Assembly (NCBI GenBank): GCA_963681975.1
Contig: OY820613.1
Span: 1,364,001 to 1,428,000, forward strand
Source: JANELJ01 sp024511395
GTDB lineage: Bacteria; Pseudomonadota; Gammaproteobacteria; GRL18
Length of the DNA: 64,000 nucleotides
Reading direction: 5' to 3'
Shown: positions 46,116 to 55,336 of the stretch, in pieces
How positions within the stretch are numbered: position 1 is the first letter of the stretch
How the letters are laid out: every line of letters begins with the position of its first letter
The notes under the pieces: generated by a model
The model's database searches: none
The model's input: only the letters and a program-made list of their open reading frames with translations
Told to the model about the DNA's origin: nothing
Translations under genes and position numbers: made by a program

Positions 46116-46856
46116 ATGTACGATTACTCTGCACCTGAACAATTATTAAAGGATCGTGTACTTCTTGTTACCGGTGCAGGTGACGGCATTGGTAAGGCCG
46201 CTGCCAAAGCCTATGCCCAGCATGGTGCTACCGTTATATTACTGGGCAAAACCATAGAAAAACTGGAGCATGTTTATGATGAAATTGAACAGGCCGGTAA
46301 TCCTCAGCCTGCTATTTATCCCATGAACCTTGAAGGTACCAGTGCAAAAAACTACCAAGACATGCAGATGACTCTGGATAAAGAGTTTGGACATCTGGAC
46401 GGTATTCTGCACAATGCTGCACTGTTAGGCAGCCTGATGCCCATTAGCCAGTATGATATGGAACACTGGTCAAAGGTAATGCAGGTTAATCTTAATGCAC
46501 CCTATATGCTAACCCGAATGTGCCTACCATTACTGGAAAAATCCGATGCTGCCTCTGTGGTGTTTACAACCGATGATGTGGGAATTAAAGGTAAGGCCTA
46601 TTGGGGTGCCTATGCCATCAGCAAGGCGGCCACTAATAATATGATGCAGATCCTGGCCGATGAAATGGAAGCCAATACCAATATTCGCTTTAACTGCATT
46701 AACCCCGGCAAAGTGGCAACCACTATGCGCTCCAAGGCCTACCCTGGAGAAAACCCCAATACCATTGCCCAACCGGCAGATATTATGAATGCTTATTTAT
46801 ACTTAATGGGAGTGGACAGTAAAGATATTAATGGTCAGATTATTAATGCTCAATAA
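46116..46856 (+). CDS. yciK: YciK-family short-chain dehydrogenase
   Basis: This 246-residue SDR protein has the nucleotide-binding motif TGAGDGIG (residues 19-26), HNAALLG in place of NNAG, and the catalytic YAISK. The usual catalytic Ser, 13 residues before the Tyr, is replaced: the segment reads VFTTDDVGIKGKAYWGAY, where E. coli YciK has TSSSVG. YciK has no settled substrate. In pseudomonads yciK lies next to the ubiG-gph pair on the same strand. Here it is 5.7 kb away on the opposite strand, which fits a rearrangement. Confidence 0.85.
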   Translation: MYDYSAPEQLLKDRVLLVTGAGDGIGKAAAKAYAQHGATVILLGKTIEKLEHVYDEIEQAGNPQPAIYPMNLEGTSAKNYQDMQMTLDKEFGHLDGILHNAALLGSLMPISQYDMEHWSKVMQVNLNAPYMLTRMCLPLLEKSDAASVVFTTDDVGIKGKAYWGAYAISKAATNNMMQILADEMEANTNIRFNCINPGKVATTMRSKAYPGENPNTIAQPADIMNAYLYLMGVDSKDINGQIINAQ

Positions 46857-46879
46857 TAGCTTTGAAGTTTAAAATAATG

Positions 46880-47019
46880 GTAACTACTCAGCGTGTTTAG
46901 ATTTTGTGCCAGTTCAAGGCATTTTCGCACGGAAAATGTGAGCGTATATCAATACGTGACCATTTGAGTACGAAAATAACGCCGAAATGGTGCAAAAGAT
47001 GAATATGCTGAGTAGTTAC
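46880..47019. repeat. MITE-like element with 13-bp perfect terminal inverted repeats
   Basis: GTAACTACTCAGC at 46880-46892 is repeated inverted at 47007-47019. Arm similarity continues inward to about 30 bases (TTTTG..CC). The 140-bp core has a CATTTTCgcacgGAAAATG hairpin at about 46919 and no reading frame. It sits between yciK and an EAL-domain fragment. Confidence 0.7.
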
Positions 47020-47021
47020 AA

Positions 47022-47300
47022 TTAGTGAACCGTGCAAAGCTGTGAAATATCCTGCTTGAACATATCATGGATTAAAATAGGTTTTTCTACACCAAAGCCC
47101 TGGGCATAATCCACACCCAGCTCTTTAAGCACCTGCAGAATATCATCATTTTCTACATATTCAGCGACGGTTTTCATGCCCAGAAAATGTCCAATTTCGT
47201 TAATGGATTTAACCATGGCACGGTCTTCAGGATTATTGACGATATCTTTAATAAATACCCCGTCAATTTTAAGGTAATCTACGGGCAGGTTCTTTAAATA
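47022..47300 (-). pseudogene. EAL-domain (cyclic-di-GMP phosphodiesterase) protein, C-terminal remnant
   Basis: The reading frame gives the end of an EAL domain: YLKNLPVDYLKIDGVFIKDI, DRAMVKSINEIGHFLGMKTVAEYVEN and VDYAQGFGVEKP. The rest of the domain and any partner domains have been removed by the IS5/IS66 block that starts at 47301. The Met in the first codons comes from chance next to the IS end. A membrane-protein start on the same strand at 49953 may be the other end of this gene, which is inference. Confidence 0.85.
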
Positions 47301-48004
47301 GTTCAACCTGAATAATACCGTTTTAAGCCTGACATTAAGCCAGGTTTAAAGCGGCTGATTGTTCTGGTTTGATAAAATATCCCATCAAACCGGAAATAAT
47401 TTTGAGCCACAAAAGCCGGAGCTTATTGAGGAGCTTTCTTAAGTTATGTCCAGCGGCTACCATAACCACATTAATGGCATCACCGACTGCACCTTTGAGG
47501 TAGCAGCGGTCTAAACGGCCATCGTTTTTCATATGACCGATTTCAGGCTCAATCGCACTGCGCCGTTTTAATGCCTTTTTAATACTTCGGGTAACGCCTC
47601 GCTTCTGACCTGAGATAAAAACTTTAGTGTCTTTTACTTCATGTCCACGATAACCCCGGTCAACAAAGCACTGTTCCGGCTGTACGGCTGTAAACTGTTT
47701 TATCTGTTCCAGTTGTGGCAGCAAGGTATGTCCATCATAAGGATTGCCCGGACAACTTTGAGCACCAATAACAAAGCCTTCCTTGTTAGTTACCGCGATA
47801 CTGGCTTTAACACCAAATTCATAAGGCTTATGAGCTTTGCCTTTACTGATACACTCGACTTCCGGTGCATGTAAACTGTAAAGCTTGTTCTTACTGTGCT
47901 GCTCCTGCTCAATTAGTTTCTGAGCCTGTTTTAGAGCTACTTCAAACAATGACTGAATATCAACAGAATAGTTGGGCAGTTGTCGTTCAATATCCCGTTT
48001 AACA
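47301..48004 (-). mobile_element. IS5-family fragment (copy 7, 3' part)
   Basis: The 3' end of the IS (GTTCAACCTG) is at 47301, next to TAAATA in the EAL gene. The transposase is open for about its last 223 residues (47335 to 48003), with FVDRGYRG and IEPEIGHMK. It ends at the IS66 terminus at 48005. It forms a long inverted repeat with the fragment at 49257-49812. Confidence 0.9.
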
Positions 48005-48094
48005 GTAAGCGCCAAATAATCCTACCTACCCCCACCCCTTAAAATCCTTCAAACTATTACTTTTTATAATTTCATAATCATAAAAGGTAACCCT

Positions 48095-48385
48095 ATGCCC
48101 CACGAACGAGATGAAGAAATGCGCACCCACCTACAGGCCTGGCAGTCCAGCGGCCTGACTCAGAAGCAATACTGTCAGCAGCACAACCTTAAAACCCATA
48201 TGTTCAGTTACTACAAAGCCAAATTTCTGAGGCAGTCAGATGATAGTGAGAGCTTAATACCGGTGCAGGTTGTTCAGGATAAGACCGTTTCAGGTCTGAT
48301 TTTAAACCTGCCCAATGGCTTAAGTCTTTCTGTTGCAACGACTTATTCATTATCAGTTACAGCAATCCATTATCCAGGCCGATGA
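48095..48385 (+). pseudogene. tnpA: IS66 TnpA, 3' part lost in deletion
   Basis: The N-terminal part (WQSSGLTQKQYCQQHNLKTH, FSYYKAKFLRQSDD) is intact to LPNGLSL. The following residues come from a different frame of tnpC after the deletion joint near 48330. The native C-terminus is absent. This copy shows the intact start region that is deleted in the copy at 41620. Confidence 0.85.
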
Positions 48386-49217
48386 AACTCCGGTTCAGGT
48401 GCTCAATGAACCGGGAAGAAAGGCACAAAGTCAGTCTTATATGTGGTTGTACCAAAGCGGCAGTAGCGGTGCATCTCCACCTGTTATTATTCATGATTAT
48501 CAGCCCGGGCGCAGTGGGCTGTTTGCCAAAAACCACCTGCAGGATTTTAAAGGTCAATATCTTCAAACCGATGGCTATAGTGGTTATGCCCAGGTGTGTA
48601 CCCCGCAAAGTGGCATTGTCTCTGTCGGTTGCCAGGCTCATGCCCGGCGTAAGTTTGATGAGGTGATTAAAGCCCTTAAGGGTAAAAACGTGAAACCCGG
48701 AAAGGCCCATATGGCACTGAACACCATTGCCAAACTGTATGCCATTGAAAAGCAGTGCAAAACCATGAGTGCAGAGCAGCGTTATCTGGTTCGTCAAAAG
48801 AAAAGTCAGCCCATATTAAATCAGTTTAAGCAATGGCTGGATAAATCCGCTGAGCAGGTACCGCCCAAACAGCTCCCGGGCAAGGCCATTCATTATGCTT
48901 TAAATCAATGGACTCAGTTAACCTGCTACATTGAAGATAGTCATCCGGAGATTGATAATAATGCCGCCGAACGGCGCATCAAACCGTTTGTGATTGGCAG
49001 AAAAAACTGGCTGTTCAGTCAGACACCCAATGGTGCTATGGCCAGTGCGATGCTTTTCAGTTTAATTGAAACGGCTAAAGCCAATAAACCGGAGCCGTTT
49101 GCTTATATCCGTTACATTCTGACAGAGTTACCCAGGCTGGGGCGTCATGCAGAGCCTGAAGCATTTGATGATTTACTGCCCTGGCTGTGTGCTGAAAAAA
49201 TTCAGGCGTTACAGTAG
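48333..49217 (+). pseudogene. tnpC: IS66 transposase TnpC, N-terminus deleted
   Basis: The open frame of 294 codons holds the catalytic core. It has QADETPVQVLNEPGR, LQTDGYSGYAQVC, ARRKFDEV, EIDNNAAERRIKPF, GRKNWLF and the native end CAEKIQALQ. The N-terminal coiled-coil and zinc region are gone. It also gives the uninterrupted sequence of the site hit by IS5 copy 5 (PPVIIHDYQPG). Confidence 0.87.
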
Positions 49218-49256
49218 GTGGGGTAGCAGATCAATGTGGGATTAATTGGCGCTCAC

Positions 49257-49812
49257 GAGTGTATCAGTAAAGGCAAAGCTCATAATCCTTATGAATTTGG
49301 TGTTAAAGCCAGTATCGCGGTAACTAACAAGGAAGGCTTTGTTATTGGTGCTCAAAGCTGTCCGGGCAATCCTTATGATGGACATACCTTGCTGCCACAA
49401 CTGGAACAGATAAAACAGTTTACAGCCGTACAACCGGAACAGTGCTTTGTTGACCGGGGTTATCGTGGACATGAAGTAAAAGACACTAAAGTTTTTATCT
49501 CAGGTCAGAAGCGAGGCGTTACCCGAAGTATTAAAAAGGCATTAAAACGGCGCAGTGCGATTGAGCCTGAAATCGGTCATATGAAAAACGATGGTCGTTT
49601 AGACCGCTGCTACCTCAAAGGTGCAGTCGGTGATGCCATTAATGTGGTTATGGTAGCCGCTGGACATAACTTAAGAAAGATCCTCAATAAGCTCCGGCTT
49701 TTGTGGCTCAAAATTATTTCCGGTTTGATGGGATATTTTATCAAACCGGGGCAATCAGCCGCTTTAAACCTGGCTTGATGTCAGGCTTAAAACGGTATTA
49801 TTCAGGTTGAAC
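49257..49812 (+). mobile_element. IS5-family fragment (copy 8, 3' part)
   Basis: The fragment begins within the codons for ECISKGKAH right after the IS66 end and runs through the 3' IS terminus at 49812. It encodes about the last 174 transposase residues (49257-49778) with two of the three catalytic motifs. The adjacent host hexamer is TACATA (49813-49818), which does not match TAAATA beside copy 7. Confidence 0.9.
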
Positions 49813-49953
49813 TACATAAAACCAGGATAAAACCAGAAAGGCTGTACTTAATAGTAAAACCAGGATAATCAAATCCCGGGTCAGATGTCGGCGTACAGAA
49901 AGAGAGGCGCTTTTGTTTACGGGGGTATCTATGGATACTGGATTTTCAGACAT
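49813..49953 (-). pseudogene. Membrane protein N-terminus, truncated by IS5
   Basis: The minus strand from the ATG at 49953 reads 47 codons: a polar start (MSENPVSIDTPVNKSASLSV), RRHLTRD, then a hydrophobic helix (LIILVLLLSTAFLVLSWFYV). It runs straight into the IS5 end. This looks like the start of a membrane sensor or signalling protein. It lies 60 bases downstream of hpnC on the same strand. It may belong with the EAL remnant at 47022, but the middle is missing. Confidence 0.55.
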
Positions 49954-50012
49954 AGCTGTATTGTCGTTATTTGACCTCTAGATATCAAGAAAAATTTGGC
50001 AGCAGGAAATTA

Positions 50013-50885
50013 TCAGGGAAAAAACGGGCATAATAAACCACGCCAGAGCATGTTGAATTTATCCTGGCGGGTTAAACGGGGACGCAGGTAGATATTATCG
50101 GTGTTTTGTTCCAGTTTTCTTAATACAGACATGCCTCCATGGTAAATAACCCCGATTTCGACGGCAAAGCGGCCGGACAGGTTTTTACATAAGGGCTGCC
50201 CCTCAACATATATAGAACGGGCCCGCTGCAGCTGGAGTTTAAGCAGTTCCCGGGTATATTCATTATTAATTTTTTGTCTTAGATCAGAAACACTGACGGA
50301 TAGCTGACTCATTTCATCCACAGGCAGATAGAGGCGATCATTTTCATCAATGTCCTGAGTAATATCTTGGTAGAAATTGATCAGCTGCAGTCCGGTACAA
50401 ATGGCATCAGAATAGTTCAGGTTTGCATTATCTGCACTGCGGTTAAGATAAAGCAGAATTCTGCCGACCGGGTTAGCGGATAAGGTACAGTAGTCCAGTA
50501 TTTCAGAAAAGTTGTTATAACGGGTTTTTATGACATCCTGCTTAAACGCTTTAAGCAGATTATAAAAAAGGCTGACAGGAACCTGAAAACGATTAATAAC
50601 ATCATTCAGGGCAATAAATACTGGATTAGTGGATATTAGACCAGCCTGTATTTTGTCCAGTTCCTCTTCAAAATCAATTAACAGGGCTAATCTTTCAGAT
50701 TCTGTGTGCTCACCTTCATCAGCAAAATCATCCGCACTGCGGGCAAAGGCATACACGGCACTGACAGGATAACGCAGGTCTTTTTTCAGTAGCCGTGAAG
50801 CAACAGGGAAGTTTTCATAATGGCTGCGGGCCATAGTCATACAAAATTGATAAGCTTCTAGAAACTGTGTGTCGGGAGCATGCAT
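50013..50885 (-). CDS. hpnC: Hydroxysqualene synthase
   Basis: This 290-residue squalene/phytoene synthase-family enzyme turns presqualene diphosphate into hydroxysqualene. The first Asp-rich motif is DDFADEGEH (residues 52-60), a typical HpnC form. The second is QDITQD (173-178), in LINFYQDITQDIDENDRLYLP. SANPVGRILLYL and ARSIYVEGQPL are also family-like. It normally heads an hpnC-hpnD-hpnE operon; here it stands alone, antisense to hpnD-hpnE. An ISAs1 element begins 25 bases upstream of the ATG and must affect its promoter. Confidence 0.93.
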   Translation of the reverse strand: MHAPDTQFLEAYQFCMTMARSHYENFPVASRLLKKDLRYPVSAVYAFARSADDFADEGEHTESERLALLIDFEEELDKIQAGLISTNPVFIALNDVINRFQVPVSLFYNLLKAFKQDVIKTRYNNFSEILDYCTLSANPVGRILLYLNRSADNANLNYSDAICTGLQLINFYQDITQDIDENDRLYLPVDEMSQLSVSVSDLRQKINNEYTRELLKLQLQRARSIYVEGQPLCKNLSGRFAVEIGVIYHGGMSVLRKLEQNTDNIYLRPRLTRQDKFNMLWRGLLCPFFP

Positions 50886-50909
50886 TTGTTGTGATTTTGC
50901 CGTTAAAAT

Positions 50910-52096
50910 CAGGGCAGGAGCATACTTTGATCAAAATTTAACCAAATAATAATTTGGCCCGCATATTATCATCCCATGCTACCCGTTTTAGCTTACCTTT
51001 CATACTGTCTTTAACAGGAGACAGTTTAGCGATATTAAGCGCAAAACGTCGAAACAATGCCATATCCTCAGGGCTGTCTCCTGTTCGTATTCTTGAATCA
51101 TCTTCTTTAAAAACAACATCTAACACCCAGTGCTGACTATTTTCTATGTGCCAGTGACGCCTTATCTTCCGGGCGATATTCTCTACATCATCCTTCAATG
51201 AACTGATGTAACAGGAATATTCAGTCCGTTCTTTATCCTGGCTCTGTACCTGCCTTTTGACTTCAATAACACTGTGTAAGCCTTGCCATGATTGTGCTGA
51301 TTCAATCCAGTCGGTGACATCCAGCCGGATATAGCAACGCCGTTCAATACGACCATGTCCTTTATCCACTTCCTCATAAGACTGACTACTAATGGTTTCC
51401 GGTTCATCCCGTTTTATCTTATGAAACCAGGCTTTAATTTCCTCATAAAGTGTTTTCTGGTTATTTTTAATCTGGATGACATAGTCAGCCTGCTGTTTTC
51501 TTAATGTGGACACCGTCTCTTTCTGGCAGTGCATCGCATCCAGGGTGACACAACTGTCTTTTTACCTGCAGAACGGCTTTGATAAACCACCAGACCACTG
51601 TTAACCGCCATTACAGAAAGCAGGTGTAAAGCCGTCATTTTATCCCCGTTATAATGGCTTCTTCTTAAGGTTTTACCATCAATAGCCAGATGTTCATGAC
51701 CTTGTTTTTCCCTTACGCTATTTAGTCAGCTAACAAAACAATCCAACCGGTTATCTGGCGATAAACTCCCTATAATTCGGGCTATTGTATGGCGCTGGGG
51801 TATACCTTGTTTGAATGCACGGTATTTTCTTAACCACTCCAGCTTTGATTCACCAAAGCGTTGAATGTCTTTCCAGCCTTCTGCTCCACATAAAATAGCC
51901 ACCAGGGTTAAAAATACTATATCCAGTAATTCGTACCGGATGTTTATATCTGTTCGGCCGTCTTGTAGTGATTTAAAATGAGGGTCAAAGTTCATCAGAG
52001 TCCCCAAATGCTTACTTTAAAGATCTGAGCCTCATCTTTCAAGTTAGTTCAATTTAATTTCTGGTTGCTTTTTGAGCAAAGTATGATCCGGCCCTG
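50910..52096 (-). mobile_element. ISAs1-family insertion sequence
   Basis: The 1187-bp element has inverted ends of about 28 bp (CAGGGC.GGA.CATACTTTG) and a 10-bp direct repeat with one mismatch: CCGTTAAAAT at 50900-50909 and CTGTTAAAAT at 52097-52106. It lies directly upstream of hpnC. Its transposase gene is broken, so it cannot move itself. Confidence 0.85.
50938..52007 (-). pseudogene. ISAs1-family transposase, broken
   Basis: The N-terminal DUF4372-like region (IRYELLDIVFLTLVAILCGAEGW) ends at a TAA after LDCFVS (51726). The frame continues beyond it with HLAIDGKTLRRSHYNGDK (first catalytic Asp). It then meets a deletion and frameshift near 51560. The rest (51534 to 50938) resumes at MHCQKETVSTLRKQQADYVI and carries RRHWHIENSQHWVLDVVFKEDDSRIR. 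At least a nonsense codon, a deletion and a frameshift are present. Confidence 0.88.
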
Positions 52097-52277
52097 CTGT
52101 TAAAATAAAGAAATGTGTCTATATCTTTAATAAAATCTAAATATACTTTAAACTACAGATAATAACTATTAGAACTATAAAATCCATTTGATGCAATCCG
52201 GAACTGAGAAAATTTTCCCGTATCTTCCGGTATTCTGACTAATATAATACCTGTGATTTACAGGTGAGGTAACAACG

Positions 52278-52499
52278 ATGAAAGATTTATTATTAGGCTT
52301 TTTAATTGGGGGAATTATCGGTCTGTGGATTGGAGTTAATCTGGGCAAGGATCAACCCATTATATCTAACCCTTTTGGTGATAGCCCCCGTATGCAGGAA
52401 ATGGATAAAAAGTTTCAGCAAATACAGAAAGATGCCAGTGAAAAAAGTAAAGAACTCTACAATGACACCAAACGTGCAGTAGACGATGCACTGGATTAA
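52278..52499 (+). CDS. Small membrane protein, YtxH-like
   Basis: This 73-residue protein has one glycine-rich helix (LLLGFLIGGIIGLWIGVNLG) followed by a polar helix with DKKFQQIQKDASEKSKELYNDTK. The layout resembles small YtxH-type envelope proteins, whose role is unclear. A GAGG ribosome-binding site precedes the ATG. It is isolated, convergent with gph, with about 180 bases of upstream DNA after the ISAs1 element. The function is unknown. Confidence 0.65.
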   Translation: MKDLLLGFLIGGIIGLWIGVNLGKDQPIISNPFGDSPRMQEMDKKFQQIQKDASEKSKELYNDTKRAVDDALD

Positions 52500-52528
52500 G
52501 CTATTTCTTAATACTTAACACTTAACCC

Positions 52529-53179
52529 TCACAAAAAATCCTTTATTTCCCGTGGATGCTCAATCAGGGCATCCACTCCCCAGGTCCGGGGATCATCATC
52601 AGCTTCAATATAACCAAACAGGGCGCCCAGGGTTTTCATTCCCGCCCGCTTTCCGGCAATAATATCCCGCTCGGCATCACCCACATAAAGACATTGATCC
52701 GGCGGACAGTTTATTTCCCGGCAGGCATGAAACAGGGGCTCAGGATGAGGTTTGCGTTCACTGGTGGTATCTCCGCTGACAATAGTCCTGGCCCTCTGAC
52801 TATAACCCAGCTGTGCCATTAATGGATTGGTCAGCCAGCTCGGTTTATTGGTAACAATTCCCCAGGCAATATCGCTGTTTTCCAGTTCTGTCACCAGTTC
52901 ATCCATACCTTCAAATAACTGGGTTAACTGGCTGATATTGTTTTTATATATAGCCAGCAGCCGCTGTCTTAATACCTCAAATTCCAGGCTTTCCTGGGGA
53001 ATATCAAAGCCCAGTTTAATCAGGGCAATACCGCCGTGGGAAACAACCGGGCGGATATGTTCAAAGGGCAGGGCAGGCTTACCCTGTTCCTGAAGTACCT
53101 GATTAAGAGCGGCGGCCAGATCCGGTGCCGTATCGGCAAAGGTGCCGTCCAGATCAAATAGTACTGCTTGAGTTGACAT
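52529..53179 (-). CDS. gph: HAD-family phosphatase, Gph/MupP type
   Basis: This 216-residue HAD hydrolase has the nucleophile motif VLFDLDGTFADT, the second motif IVTNKP, the Lys in SERKPHPEP and the acidic motif YVGDAERDI. The family covers phosphoglycolate phosphatase (Gph) and N-acetylmuramate-6-phosphate phosphatase (MupP). Position directly after ubiG favours MupP-type use in cell-wall recycling, as in pseudomonads, but sequence alone does not decide. It lies 15 bases after ubiG in the same operon. Confidence 0.88.
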   Translation of the reverse strand: MSTQAVLFDLDGTFADTAPDLAAALNQVLQEQGKPALPFEHIRPVVSHGGIALIKLGFDIPQESLEFEVLRQRLLAIYKNNISQLTQLFEGMDELVTELENSDIAWGIVTNKPSWLTNPLMAQLGYSQRARTIVSGDTTSERKPHPEPLFHACREINCPPDQCLYVGDAERDIIAGKRAGMKTLGALFGYIEADDDPRTWGVDALIEHPREIKDFL

Positions 53180-53194
53180 GGTTTTATAAACGCT

Positions 53195-53938
53195 TTAACT
53201 GGCGGGTCTGGCATGAACCAGATAGTTAATATCGGTATCATCACTGAGCTTGCAGTGACCGGTAAAGGGATTATAGGTTATACCGGAAATATGCTGAGTT
53301 TTCAATCCGGCAGCCCGTATCCACTGATCCAGTTCTGAAGGCCGAATAAATTTTTTATAATCATGAGTGCCTTTAGGCAGCAGTTTAAGGACATATTCAG
53401 CCCCTAAAATAGCCATAGCATAGGATTTGGCATTGCGGTTAACGGTAGAGAAAAATACATCGCCATTGGGTTTAACCAGAGTTTTACAGGCCTGTATAAT
53501 GGAACCCGGATCGGGAACATGCTCCAGCATTTCCAGACAGGTGACAACATCAAATGCCCCAAGCTGTTCCTGAGCCAGTTCTTCAACGGTAATTTTCCGG
53601 TATTCAACCTTTTCACCGGACTCATACAGATGCATCTGGGCAATTGTAAGATTGGCATCCCCCATATCAATACCAGTCACATCTGCCCCTTCATGCGCCA
53701 TACTTTCCGATAAAATACCGCCGCCGCACCCCACATCCAGCACTTTTTTACCTTCCAGCATCTGAACTCTTTGCTTAATATAAGCCAGCCGAGCAGGATT
53801 CAGATCATGCAAGGGCTTAAATTCCCCATCCTTATCCCACCAACGAGTGGACATAGCCTCAAACTTGGCTACTTCCTGCGGATCCACATTCCCCTGTGAA
53901 GACTTATCATTTACACTATTCATAAACTCATTATCCAA
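53195..53938 (-). CDS. ubiG: Ubiquinone biosynthesis O-methyltransferase
   Basis: This 247-residue SAM-dependent enzyme performs both O-methylations in ubiquinone synthesis. The SAM-binding motif VLDVGCGGGILSE, the acidic GIDMGD and CLEMLEHVPDP are present. The N-terminal FEAMSTRWWDKDGEFKPLHDLNP is a UbiG signature. A start at the ATG at 53926 (MNSVNDKSS) is equally likely. The gene precedes gph and implies an aerobic or facultative respiratory chain with ubiquinone. Confidence 0.95.
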   Translation of the reverse strand: MDNEFMNSVNDKSSQGNVDPQEVAKFEAMSTRWWDKDGEFKPLHDLNPARLAYIKQRVQMLEGKKVLDVGCGGGILSESMAHEGADVTGIDMGDANLTIAQMHLYESGEKVEYRKITVEELAQEQLGAFDVVTCLEMLEHVPDPGSIIQACKTLVKPNGDVFFSTVNRNAKSYAMAILGAEYVLKLLPKGTHDYKKFIRPSELDQWIRAAGLKTQHISGITYNPFTGHCKLSDDTDINYLVHARPAS

Positions 53939-54010
53939 TATTTCCCCAATATTTACAAAAAATCTCCAGGCCCTAGCTCTTTCTGAATGCTGAACTTTTC
54001 TACTCTTCTC

Positions 54011-55336
54011 TTAACCCTTAACCCTCTTTTTCCATTCCCCAACCTGTTCCTTAACCTTCTCAATATCAATAGTCATCAACTTCCTCCCCTTCAACAAATG
54101 CCTCCCCTGTACCCAAACATCACTCACCTGTTCCCTTGATGCCGAATAAACAATCTGTGAAACCGGATGGTAAACCGGCTGGGTTTCAATAGCATCCAGA
54201 TCAATAGCAATAATATCTGCAGCCTTGCCTTTAACCAGGGAGCCGGTAATAGTATCAATACCCAATGCTCTGGCACCGTTTATAGTGGCCATACGCAGCG
54301 CTGCATAAGCCGGTACTGAGGCGGCATTACCGCTCACCGCTTTAGCCAGTAAAGCTGCAGACTGTAATTCCCCCAGCATATCCAGATCATTATTACTGGC
54401 TGCACCGTCAGTACCCAGAGCTATATTGATATTGTTCTCAAGCAAGTGACTGGCCGGACAGAAACCACTGGCCAGCTTCATATTGGATTGCGGGCAATGT
54501 ATTACATTAACGCCATAACGCTGCAGCACTTCAAATTCATCTTCTTCCAGTTGAGTCATATGCACAGCCAGCAGGGAAGGGGATAACAGGCCCAGTTTTT
54601 CCAGTCGTTTAATAGGACGTAGGGCGGTGTTGCTCAGAGACTGCTGAATTTCATCCATTGTTTCATGCAGATGGATATGTACAGGGATTTCCAGTTCTTC
54701 TGCCAAGGCATTGATTTTAACTAAATTGTCATCCGATACCGTATAGGGTGCATGGGGTGCAAAGGCTGTGGTGATCAGGGGATGATGACGATACTGCTCA
54801 TACAGTTCCAGTCCCTTGTGCAGGTATTCAGCCCCGTCTTTGGCCCAGGCAGAGGGAAAATCAATGACAATCAGACCTATGCATGCCCGAATACTGCTCT
54901 GCTCTGCGGCTTTGGCAGCGGCATCAGGGAAAAAGTACATATCATTGAAGGTGGTGGTGCCGCTGCGCAGCATTTCAGCAATAGCCAGTTCCGTACCCTG
55001 TTTTACAAATTTATAATTGACGCATTTTGCCTCAGCCGGCCAGATATGGTTATTCAGCCAGTCCATTAAAGGCAGGTCATCAGCCATACCGCGCATCAGT
55101 GACATGGCAGCATGGGTATGGGTGTTTATAAAACCGGGCAGCAGGGCATGCTGTTCCAGGTGATGTTCTATAGTCCCCTGGTACTTTTTCCTGCATTTAT
55201 CGGTTGACAGAATATCCACAATGATGCCGTTGTTAATAACCACAGTATAATGTTCTAAAATGCTTTTGTCTGATTCTGTTTCAGCTTCTAAAGGTATTAC
55301 CCAGCGACCATAAATGATCTGCTCCACATTCAGCAC
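54011..55336 (-). CDS. mtaD: Methylthioadenosine/S-adenosylhomocysteine deaminase
   Basis: This TRZ/ATZ-family amidohydrolase deaminates methylthioadenosine or S-adenosylhomocysteine. Metal ligands are visible in PGFINTHTHAAMSL, HIHLHET, VHMTQ and GTDGAASNNDLDM. The GTG at 55336 is preferred because GGAGGA lies five bases before it; GTG at 55348 would add four residues. It is divergent from mtnA, with which it shares a methylthioadenosine salvage role. This pairing points to the deaminase route to methylthioinosine. Confidence 0.88.
   Translation of the reverse strand: MLNVEQIIYGRWVIPLEAETESDKSILEHYTVVINNGIIVDILSTDKCRKKYQGTIEHHLEQHALLPGFINTHTHAAMSLMRGMADDLPLMDWLNNHIWPAEAKCVNYKFVKQGTELAIAEMLRSGTTTFNDMYFFPDAAAKAAEQSSIRACIGLIVIDFPSAWAKDGAEYLHKGLELYEQYRHHPLITTAFAPHAPYTVSDDNLVKINALAEELEIPVHIHLHETMDEIQQSLSNTALRPIKRLEKLGLLSPSLLAVHMTQLEEDEFEVLQRYGVNVIHCPQSNMKLASGFCPASHLLENNINIALGTDGAASNNDLDMLGELQSAALLAKAVSGNAASVPAYAALRMATINGARALGIDTITGSLVKGKAADIIAIDLDAIETQPVYHPVSQIVYSASREQVSDVWVQGRHLLKGRKLMTIDIEKVKEQVGEWKKRVKG

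Larger units (their letters stand above)
48005..49256 (+). mobile_element. IS66-family element (copy 2 of main lineage), internal deletion
   Basis: Both ends are present: GTAAGCGCCAAATAATCC at 48005 and, reversed, GTGAGCGCCAATTAATCC at 49256. The middle is deleted, so the 5' part of tnpA is fused near 48330 to the last two thirds of tnpC; tnpB is gone. Both flanks are 3' parts of IS5 copies in opposite orientations, which a single insertion cannot produce. Confidence 0.9.
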
